The notes under the pieces were generated by a model. The model was not told the DNA's origin, did no database searches, and saw nothing but the letters and a program-made list of their open reading frames with translations. Of a stretch of DNA of 64,000 bases, positions 57,465-64,000 are shown in pieces. Positions within the stretch are counted from its first letter, which is position 1. The number at the start of each line of letters is the position of its first letter. The stretch comes from DASVWZ01 sp963715675. Its GTDB lineage: Bacteria > Acidobacteriota > Terriglobia > Terriglobales > Acidobacteriaceae. Position numbers and translations under genes: made by a program. The stretch lies in contig OY970265.1 in NCBI GenBank assembly GCA_963715675.1, positions 1 through 64,000 of the forward strand, in the 5' to 3' direction.

Positions 57465-59060
57465 ATGGCTAATACAAAATACGATGTCATCGTAATCGGC
57501 GGCGGCCACAACGGCTTGGTCAACGCCGCCTACCTCGCACGGGCGAGCAAGAGAGTTCTCGTGCTGGAGCGTCGTCATGTGCTTGGAGGTGCCGCCTGTA
57601 CGGAAGAAGTCTTCCCCGGCTTCAAGTTTTCAGTGTGTTCTTACGTAGTCTCCCTTCTGCGCCCCGAGATCATTCGCGACCTCGACCTTCCCCGCCACGG
57701 ATTGGAGATTCTCCCCCTTGACGGCACCTTCACTCCTATGCCCAATGGCGATTACCTATGGCGCGTGAATGACCACGGCAAGACGCATCGCGAGATTGCC
57801 CGCCATTCCAAGCTTGACGCCGAAGCTTACGACGAATTCGGCAAGGCGATGCAAGCGATGTGCCGCTTTGTGAAGCCAATCCTGGGGATGGTGCCGCCTG
57901 ATCCGGCGACTTTGAATCCACGTGAACTCATGAAGTTGCTGTTCGTCGGCCGCCGCTTCCAGGACATGGACAGCTCCGACAAATACAACCAGGTGCAGTT
58001 GATGACCATGAGTGCCATCGACTTCCTCGACCAATGGTTTGAAACCGATGTGCTCAAGGCCACCATGTCGGCGTCGGGGATCATCGGGACCTTCCTCGGC
58101 GTGCGCTCGCCGGGGACTGCCTATGTGTTGCTGCACCACTATATGGGAGAAATCGACGGTGCGTTCCGGTCGTGGGGATTTGCCCGCGGCGGTACGGGAG
58201 CAATCTCCGGATCGATTGCCGACGCAGCCCGCGAAGCGGGCGTGGAAATCCGCACCCAGTCGGGCATTTCACGGATCATCGTGAAGAATGGAAAAGCCAA
58301 AGGCGTCGTTCTGTCCAATGGAGATGAGATTCATGCGACCATCGTTTCGTCGAGCATCGACCCGCGCCAGACCTTCGTCCATCTGATGGAACCCGGCCAT
58401 GTCCCCGACGAATTTCTGGAAGAGGTACAGCGCTACAAGTTCCGCGGATCCTCGGGGAAAGTGAATCTGGCGTTAGATGCCTTGCCGAACTTCAAGTGCA
58501 TGCCCGGGCCCGGAGCGCACCTGCGCGGCGCGATGTCGATTTCGCCGAGCGTCGAGTACATGGAGCGCGCCTACGACGACGCGAAATACGGGAACTTTTC
58601 GCGGCGGCCCTATATCGACATGGTGATTCCCACGCTCACCGACCCGTCGGTCGCGCCGCCGGGCAAGCACATCATGTCCTGCTTCGTGCAGTATGCTCCC
58701 TACAAACTGCGGCCGGGACTCGATTGGGACAACCAGAAAGAAGCGTTTGGCAATAACGTAATCGATACCATTGCCGAGTATGCGCCCAATATCAAAGACA
58801 TCATCCTGCATAAACAAGTGGTCACGCCGCTCGATCTGGAACGCGAATGGGGGCTGAGCGAAGGCAACATTTTCCAAGGTGAACTTTCCCTGGAGCAATT
58901 GTTCTTCCTGCGGCCGGTTCCGGGATACGCCGCATTTCGCACTCCGATCAAGAACCTGTACATGTGCGGTTCGGCCACTCATCCCGGCGGTGGGATCATG
59001 GGTGGCCCGGGACGCCTGGCCGCACTGGAAATCCTGAAGGATATCAAGGGGGCCGCATAG
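57465..59060 (+). CDS. FAD-dependent oxidoreductase 1 (phytoene desaturase-like)
   Basis: 531 residues from ATG 57465. N-terminal FAD dinucleotide fold YDVIVIGGGHNGLVNAAYLARASKRVLVLERRHVLGGAACTEEVFPG, substrate domain, and C-terminal FAD motif TPIKNLYMCGSATHPGGGIMGGPGRLAALEIL. This is the NAD(P)/FAD-dependent group named for carotenoid desaturases and isomerases, but no carotenoid genes are nearby. Stop is two bases before the next start; the two are tandem paralogues. Confidence 0.9.
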   Translation: MANTKYDVIVIGGGHNGLVNAAYLARASKRVLVLERRHVLGGAACTEEVFPGFKFSVCSYVVSLLRPEIIRDLDLPRHGLEILPLDGTFTPMPNGDYLWRVNDHGKTHREIARHSKLDAEAYDEFGKAMQAMCRFVKPILGMVPPDPATLNPRELMKLLFVGRRFQDMDSSDKYNQVQLMTMSAIDFLDQWFETDVLKATMSASGIIGTFLGVRSPGTAYVLLHHYMGEIDGAFRSWGFARGGTGAISGSIADAAREAGVEIRTQSGISRIIVKNGKAKGVVLSNGDEIHATIVSSSIDPRQTFVHLMEPGHVPDEFLEEVQRYKFRGSSGKVNLALDALPNFKCMPGPGAHLRGAMSISPSVEYMERAYDDAKYGNFSRRPYIDMVIPTLTDPSVAPPGKHIMSCFVQYAPYKLRPGLDWDNQKEAFGNNVIDTIAEYAPNIKDIILHKQVVTPLDLEREWGLSEGNIFQGELSLEQLFFLRPVPGYAAFRTPIKNLYMCGSATHPGGGIMGGPGRLAALEILKDIKGAA

Positions 59061-59062
59061 CC

Positions 59063-60652
59063 ATGGCTGAGACACGAGACGTGGTCATCATTGGCGGCGG
59101 CCACAACGGACTGGTCACTGCCTTTTACCTCGCAAAAGCGGGATTCCAGCCGCTGGTGTTGGAGCGGCGCCTGCAACCCGGGGGCGCGGCCATTACCGAG
59201 GAATTTCATCCCGGATTCCGCTGCTCCACACTGGCGCATACTGCCGGACCGATTCTTCCGGGAATTGTCCGTGACATGCAACTGGAAAAGCATGGACTGA
59301 AGTTGATCACGCCCGAAATTGGCGTGTCTGCACTTTCGCCCGATGGCCGCGCGCTGCTTCTTTATAACGACCCTCAGAAATCGGCTGAGGCCATCAGTAA
59401 GTTCTCGGTGAAGGATGCGGCGAAGTATTCCGAGTTTCATAAAACACTGCGCAAGTTGGGCCAAGTGATTACCGATGTGCTGGCGCTGGCGCCGCCAGAC
59501 ATCGACCATCCCAGCAAGGGCGACCTGTGGGGGATGCTGCAAACCGGGAGCGCAATCCGCAAACTGGGCAAGAAAGACCTGTACCGGCTGTTGCGCTGGG
59601 GGCCGATGGCTGTGGCGGACCTGGTTACGGAGTTCTTCGAGACCGAACTGTTGCAGGCAGCCATTGCGGTACGCGGAATCTTCGGAACGTCACTGGGCCC
59701 GTGGTCCGCGGGCAGTAGCTTGGTGCTTCTGATTCGCGCCGCGGGAGATGCGCATCCGGCAGGCTCAGGGTGTTTTGCCCAGGGGGGAATCGGATCAATC
59801 ACCCAGACGATGGCCGCCGCTGCCGTGCGGGCAGGAGCGGAGATTCGCAGCGGATCGGAGGTGGTCGAGATTCGCGTGAAAAATGGCGTGGCAACTGGCG
59901 TTGTACTTTCGAACGGCCAGGAAATTGACGCCAGAACAGTGATTTCCAATGCGGATCCGAAACGTACGTTGCTGATGCTGGTGGATCCGACCCATCTTTC
60001 GCCAGATTTCGAGATGAAGCTTCAGCATTACCGCATGCCGGGAACGGTAGCGAAGGTCAACTTGGCACTCGCTGGCCTGCCTAGGTTCACGGCCTTGGCC
60101 GGATCGGACAATGGCAGCGCTCTGGCTGGGCGCATTCACATCGGCCCGGAAATCGATTACCTGGAGCGTGCTTTCGATGAATCCAAGTACGGCAGCTTTT
60201 CCAGGAAGCCGTGCCTGGAGGTTGCGATTCCTTCGATCAGCGACCCGTCGCTGGCGCCCGCGGGTAAGCATGTGATGTCGATCTACATGCAATATGCGCC
60301 CTTCAAGCTGAAGGATAGTGACTGGGAAAAACAACGTGTACCGCTAGGGGACACGGTCGTAAAGACGCTGGCTCAATACGCACCCAACCTGCCGGAACTC
60401 ATCTTGTCCCACCAGATCATCACCCCGAAGGACATGGAAGATACCTACGGGCTGACCGGCGGCCACATTTTTCACGGCGAACTGGCACTCGATCAGTTCT
60501 TTACCATGCGACCGCTATTGAACTGGGCACGCTACCGCACACCCATTCAGAATCTTTATCTCTGTGGGTCGGGAACGCATCCCGGCGCAGGATTAACCGG
60601 CGGGTCGGGCGCGAATGCCGCAAGAGAGATCCTGAAAGAGCTTCGAAAGTAG
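59063..60652 (+). CDS. FAD-dependent oxidoreductase 2 (phytoene desaturase-like)
   Basis: 529 residues from ATG 59063. Same architecture as the previous gene: DVVIIGGGHNGLVTAFYLAKAGFQPLVLERRLQPGGAAITEEFHPGF at the start and TPIQNLYLCGSGTHPGAGLTGGSGANAAREIL at the end, with a matching central block (YMQYAPFKLKDSDW.. versus FVQYAPYKLRPGLDW). The two arose by an old duplication and may form a heterodimer. Coupled translation (two-base gap). Confidence 0.9.
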   Translation: MAETRDVVIIGGGHNGLVTAFYLAKAGFQPLVLERRLQPGGAAITEEFHPGFRCSTLAHTAGPILPGIVRDMQLEKHGLKLITPEIGVSALSPDGRALLLYNDPQKSAEAISKFSVKDAAKYSEFHKTLRKLGQVITDVLALAPPDIDHPSKGDLWGMLQTGSAIRKLGKKDLYRLLRWGPMAVADLVTEFFETELLQAAIAVRGIFGTSLGPWSAGSSLVLLIRAAGDAHPAGSGCFAQGGIGSITQTMAAAAVRAGAEIRSGSEVVEIRVKNGVATGVVLSNGQEIDARTVISNADPKRTLLMLVDPTHLSPDFEMKLQHYRMPGTVAKVNLALAGLPRFTALAGSDNGSALAGRIHIGPEIDYLERAFDESKYGSFSRKPCLEVAIPSISDPSLAPAGKHVMSIYMQYAPFKLKDSDWEKQRVPLGDTVVKTLAQYAPNLPELILSHQIITPKDMEDTYGLTGGHIFHGELALDQFFTMRPLLNWARYRTPIQNLYLCGSGTHPGAGLTGGSGANAAREILKELRK

Positions 60653-60751
60653 CAGACATGGGAGAATGCGCCGGTACACCGACAACAGAACCGTAGAGAC
60701 ATTGCGCGCGCCATCGGTCCGCCAGTCGTACCCCCAAAACCGCGTGTTCTT

Positions 60752-61087
60752 CTACACAAGACCGTTACCTTTGGTTGAAACCTCGAAGCAGGAAGTTCCG
60801 TGGGGAAGGTTTGAAGGGAATGGTGAGAGCCCGAGCGAGACCACTTCCGGAGCCGGCGCCCCCGGACAGGGTGAAAACAACCGGCACCCTCCGTTCGCCA
60901 GCAGCAGCCGTCCACAGCTTCTGTGGTAGAACTTCTTGCCGACTTCGATTCCGTGATCGTACAGCACGGCATGTCCACACCGGGCGCAAACCGGGCCGAT
61001 CCTTCGCTTTTCCGAGGTGATGTGCTCTCCCACGATCCGCCGCTCCCGCAGTGCCGTTTTATAATATACAATAATATCGATAGACAT
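60752..61087 (-). CDS. Possible small zinc-binding protein
   Basis: 111-codon frame whose middle reads GPVCARCGHAVLYDHGIEVGKKFYHRSC, a CxxC...HxxC arrangement like a single LIM or treble-clef zinc finger. The rest is not protein-like and the start is unclear (a GTG near 61041 is possible). The well-formed finger argues that at least part is or was coding. Confidence 0.35.
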   Translation of the reverse strand: MSIDIIVYYKTALRERRIVGEHITSEKRRIGPVCARCGHAVLYDHGIEVGKKFYHRSCGRLLLANGGCRLFSPCPGAPAPEVVSLGLSPFPSNLPHGTSCFEVSTKGNGLV

Positions 61088-61360
61088 ACTAGTATTAAGT
61101 TACGCTCGCATGCTGCGATCGGCGCCTGTGGCTTCTTCTGCCAGCCAGTGTGCCAGCCTTTCCTTCAGGCCAGTCAGGGGTCGACCTGGTGCCCAGTGAA
61201 GCTCGATCTTTCAAGTTTGGGGGCAGGCCTCGAGGTGCTAACTACCAGCACATCGATTGTGGAGGTTTAGCGAAAATCTTCTACCGTTTGACTGTAAGGT
61301 CATGTTAGGCGTAGCCTCCTATAGAAAATTCCAACATTTCGTATCCGAAGGAGGTTGTGC

Positions 61361-61918
61361 ATGGCTTTTCTTGCTGCCCTTTGGCTCCCGATCCTGCTCT
61401 CGGCGATCATTGTGTTTGTCGCCAGCTCCATTATGCACATGCTGTTGCCCTACCACCGTACCGACTACCAGCGCCTCCCCGATGAAGAAAAGGTCCTCGC
61501 CGCGCTGCGCGCCGCTGGTCTGAAACGGGGCCTCTATATGTTTCCTTTTTGCACCCATAAGGAAATGAAATCACCCGCAGTGACAGAGAAATACAACCAG
61601 GGACCAGTCGGCATGATGACCGTGTTTCCCAGCGGTCCACCCGTCATGCCGAAGTTCCTCGGCCTGTGGTTCGTTTATTGCCTGGTCATCGGTTTCTTCG
61701 TTGCTTACCTCACCTGGCACACAGTTGCTCCCGGCTCGCTCTATCCGGTGGTCTTTCGGGTGGCTGGCTGTGCGGCATTCCTCGCCTATGGCTTGGGGCA
61801 CATTAGCAACGGCATCTGGAAAGGTCAGACGTGGAGCATGACCCTCAAAGAGGTATTCGATGGGCTCATCTACGGCTTGCTGACCGGCGGTACCTTTGGC
61901 TGGCTTTGGCCCCGCTAG
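61361..61918 (+). CDS. Four-helix membrane protein of unknown function
   Basis: 185 residues from ATG 61361 with a perfect aaggagg site. Helices at about 5-25, 98-118, 126-145 and 165-183; a soluble loop between the first two (YHRTDYQRLPDEEKVLAALRAAGLKRGLYMFPFCTHKEM) is conserved-looking. No family name can be given. Stands alone before the glycolytic operon, which is on the opposite strand. Confidence 0.78.
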   Translation: MAFLAALWLPILLSAIIVFVASSIMHMLLPYHRTDYQRLPDEEKVLAALRAAGLKRGLYMFPFCTHKEMKSPAVTEKYNQGPVGMMTVFPSGPPVMPKFLGLWFVYCLVIGFFVAYLTWHTVAPGSLYPVVFRVAGCAAFLAYGLGHISNGIWKGQTWSMTLKEVFDGLIYGLLTGGTFGWLWPR

Positions 61919-62033
61919 TCCAGGCTCGGAATGCACCGGTCTTTGCAGCCGGGAGACCGGTGCTCGGGAACCGGCTCGGAAGTGGTTCCCGCCGGGGTTG
62001 CGGAAGCCACTGGGCGAATTCCGGAGATCGGCT

Positions 62034-62783
62034 CTAGTACTTCACAATCGCGGCAAACGACTTGGGATCGAGGCTGGCCCCTCCGACGAGCGCCCCGTCG
62101 ATCTCTTCCTCGGCCATGAGCGCGGTCGCGTTCTCCGGCTTCACCGAGCCTCCGTAGAGAATGCGCAGATTCGCAGCGAACTCCTCCCCGAAGGTCTCGC
62201 CGGCCTCCCCGCGGATCACCAGATGCGCAGCCGAGGCCAGTTGCGGCGTCGCAGTTTTCCCCGTCCCGATCGCCCAAACCGGCTCATAAGCCACGACTAG
62301 CTTGCCGGCCTTCTTGGTGGAGATCTTATGAAAAGCGCGGGTGCACTGACGCCGAAGAACATCTTCGGTGAGCCCCGCCTCGCGTTCCTCCAATACTTCG
62401 CCGACGCAGACGATCGGAATGAGACCGCTTTCCAGCGCGGCCTTCAACTTGAAGTTGACCATATCGTCGGTTTCGCCGAAATACTGGCGGCGTTCGGAGT
62501 GGCCGATAATCACGTGGCTGCAGCCGACGTCCAGCAGCATGTTGGGGCAGATTTCCCCCGTGTAGGCGCCTTCTTTCTCCCAGTGCAGGTCTTGCGCGCC
62601 GATGGCCACGCTCGATCCTTTGACTGCTTCGGATGCCGCGCACAGGTCGATATACGGCGGGCAGACCACGATCTCGTCGCGGGTGTGACCGGCCACCAGG
62701 GGCAGGAAATCGCGGAAGAACTCCGCCGTCTGCGACGGATTCTTGTACATCTTCCAGTTGGCAGCGATCAGTTTTATTCTCAT
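62034..62783 (-). CDS. tpiA: Triosephosphate isomerase
   Basis: 249-residue glycolytic enzyme interconverting dihydroxyacetone phosphate and glyceraldehyde 3-phosphate in the cytoplasm. N-terminal active-site Lys in LIAANWKMYKN, His in VIIGHSERRQYFGE, catalytic Glu in VVAYEPVWAIGTGKTATP and phosphate loop LRILYGGSVKPEN. Full length. Its ATG overlaps the macrodomain stop (ATGA), so it is third in an operon with pgk. Confidence 0.96.
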   Translation of the reverse strand: MRIKLIAANWKMYKNPSQTAEFFRDFLPLVAGHTRDEIVVCPPYIDLCAASEAVKGSSVAIGAQDLHWEKEGAYTGEICPNMLLDVGCSHVIIGHSERRQYFGETDDMVNFKLKAALESGLIPIVCVGEVLEEREAGLTEDVLRRQCTRAFHKISTKKAGKLVVAYEPVWAIGTGKTATPQLASAAHLVIRGEAGETFGEEFAANLRILYGGSVKPENATALMAEEEIDGALVGGASLDPKSFAAIVKY

Positions 62784-63388
62784 TGAGGGTCTCTTTCTAA
62801 TGAATAATGAAGTCCACTGCCTGGATGGCGAAGTTTTTCGGCAGTGGCTCGATAGCTCCGAAGAGCCCTATCATCGAACAGAACGAAACGAACCAGGGTG
62901 ACGTGACTTGTCGAAGGCAGCGCATCCACAACAGATGTTATCGCGATGGAAGCCGCCTCGGACAGAGGATATCCATAAGCGCCGGTCGAGATCGCAGGGA
63001 AAGCCAGCGACCGCAGGGCGTGGTCGTCCGCAATCCGAATCGACTCCCGATAGCAGCTTGCCAGGGTTTCTGGCTCGCCATGTTTGCCGCCGCGATAGAC
63101 TGGGCCCACCGTGTGAATCACGTACTTCGCCGCAAGTCTTCCTCCCGTAGTCATCGCCGCCTTGCCGCTCGACAGGCTTCCAATGTTCTCCACGATCCGT
63201 TTGCACTCCGCCAGAACCGATGGTCCGCCGGCGCGGTGAATCGCGCCATCCACGCCTCCCCCACCCAAAAGGGATGAATTGGCGGCATTCACGATCGCGT
63301 CGGTAGTTTCTTTGGTGATGTCGGCAGGGCCGAGGAACTCCACCGTCTTTCCGCCATCCAGAAAAAGACGCAAGGTGAAATTGCTCAC
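62780..63388 (-). CDS. Macrodomain protein (ADP-ribose / O-acetyl-ADP-ribose hydrolase type)
   Basis: 202 residues, GTG start. Macrodomain motifs: GPADITKETTDAIVNAANSSLLGGGGVDGAIHRAGGPSVLAECKRI and RSLAFPAISTGAYGYPLSEAASIAITSVVDAL, matching the MacroD/YmdB type that removes ADP-ribose from proteins or hydrolyses O-acetyl-ADP-ribose. About 24 bases after pgk, and overlapping tpiA by four bases, so it is translated as part of the glycolytic operon. Confidence 0.92.
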   Translation of the reverse strand: MSNFTLRLFLDGGKTVEFLGPADITKETTDAIVNAANSSLLGGGGVDGAIHRAGGPSVLAECKRIVENIGSLSSGKAAMTTGGRLAAKYVIHTVGPVYRGGKHGEPETLASCYRESIRIADDHALRSLAFPAISTGAYGYPLSEAASIAITSVVDALPSTSHVTLVRFVLFDDRALRSYRATAEKLRHPGSGLHYSLERDPQ

Positions 63389-63412
63389 TCAAATGTTCCA
63401 GAAAACGAATTC

Positions 63413-64000
63413 CTACTTATCGCTCAACGCTTCCACGCCTGGCAACTTCTTGCCTTCGAGAAACTCCAGCGAAGCCCCGCCGCCGGTGGAAATGTGACGC
63501 ATCTTGTCGGCGACTCCGGCTGCGTGCACTGCGGAAACCGAATCTCCTCCGCCCACGATGGAAATTGCTGCGGCATTGTCCGCGACCGCATGTGCGATCT
63601 TGAATGTGCCCTTGGAGAACGGAGACACTTCAAAAACTCCCATCGGACCGTTCCAGATGATGGTACGGGCGTTGGAAATTTCCTCGGAATACTCCTCAAT
63701 GGTCTTGGGCCCGATATCCAGCCCCATCATGTTGGGTGGAATCGGCTGGTCACTACTGATGATGCGAGTGATCGCATTCACATCAATTCGTTCGGCCACC
63801 ACGTGATCGAGAGGCAGTAGGAATTTCACGTTGCCTGATCTCGCAGCCTGCAGAATCTGCCGCGCCAGATCGAGTTTGTCCTCTTCCACCAGCGACTTTC
63901 CAACCTGCTCGCCCTTGGCCTTCAGAAAGGTGTACGCCATGGCGCCACCGATGATCAGGGTATCGACCTTGGTGAGCAGGTTCTGGATCACGCCGATCTT
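63413..64000 (-). CDS. pgk: Phosphoglycerate kinase, C-terminal part (runs off the window)
   Basis: The last 195 residues of the enzyme that makes ATP from 1,3-bisphosphoglycerate. Nucleotide-domain motifs: LIIGGAMAYTFLKAKG, LDIGPKTIEEY, TIIWNGPMGVFEVSPFSKGTFKIAHAVAD and the C-terminal GGGDSVSAVHAAGVADKMRHISTGGGASLEFLEGKKLPGVEAL. The N-terminal half lies beyond base 64000; the frame is open to the edge. Confidence 0.95.
   Translation of the reverse strand, partial: KIGVIQNLLTKVDTLIIGGAMAYTFLKAKGEQVGKSLVEEDKLDLARQILQAARSGNVKFLLPLDHVVAERIDVNAITRIISSDQPIPPNMMGLDIGPKTIEEYSEEISNARTIIWNGPMGVFEVSPFSKGTFKIAHAVADNAAAISIVGGGDSVSAVHAAGVADKMRHISTGGGASLEFLEGKKLPGVEALSDK

Overview
The window looks like a chromosomal segment of a GC-rich soil bacterium, most likely an Acidobacteriota (Terriglobia/Koribacter-like). 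This is inferred from two secreted proteins built of Gloeo/Verruco (GloVer, TIGR03803-type) repeats, a PEGA-OmpA fusion, a DUF6582 protein, and strong AGGAGG ribosome sites combined with short operons on both strands. There are no CRISPR arrays, rRNA genes or recognisable transposases. Two tRNA genes are present: Gln-CTG and Glu-TTC.

Layout. 1-2.5 kb: a TolC-type gene and an NtrB-like kinase, both broken by many single-base frameshifts, next to an intact NtrC-type regulator. 4-7.4 kb: a secreted-type phosphoesterase whose N-terminus appears lost, and a GloVer repeat protein. 7.9-10.6 kb: an NrfD/HybA-like membrane redox module with a membrane-anchored GcvH-like protein that lacks the lipoyl lysine. 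Divergent from it (10.9-15.1 kb) is a ferredoxin-methyltransferase fusion followed by an ECF nickel/cobalt transporter (MN-Q-O) with a His-rich ATPase tail. 15.17-17.66 kb: a 2.4-kb integrated element bounded by an exact 46-bp duplication of the 3' part of tRNA-Gln, carrying two divergent HTH genes but no integrase. 18-28 kb: Crp/Fnr proteins, small unknown proteins, an isochorismatase, a YbaK deacylase, and an acyl-CoA synthetase / acyl carrier protein / Kbl-like synthase operon. 28.5-36.5 kb: cell-surface proteins, an adenosine-specific kinase, a Cache sensor and a Tat-exported aminotransferase.

36-55 kb is a stress and detoxification region: alpha/beta hydrolases, two DJ-1/PfpI proteins, two cytochrome P460 proteins, a quinone oxidoreductase-like protein, DoxX, VOC, MBL-fold and cupin proteins, a two-component cluster with a MEDS protein, and finally a DyP peroxidase carrying an encapsulin-loading tail directly coupled to its family 1 encapsulin shell. 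Six copies of a shared dyad-containing sequence (about 33 bp) lie in this region. All six have the same orientation relative to the gene they precede, which suggests an undescribed local regulon. The region also holds gene remnants: EgtD, a disulphide oxidoreductase, and a duplicated end of the MBL gene.

55-64 kb: tRNA-Glu, a GcvT-family gene divergent from two tandem FAD oxidoreductases, a membrane protein, and the pgk-macrodomain-tpiA glycolytic operon, in which pgk runs off the right edge.
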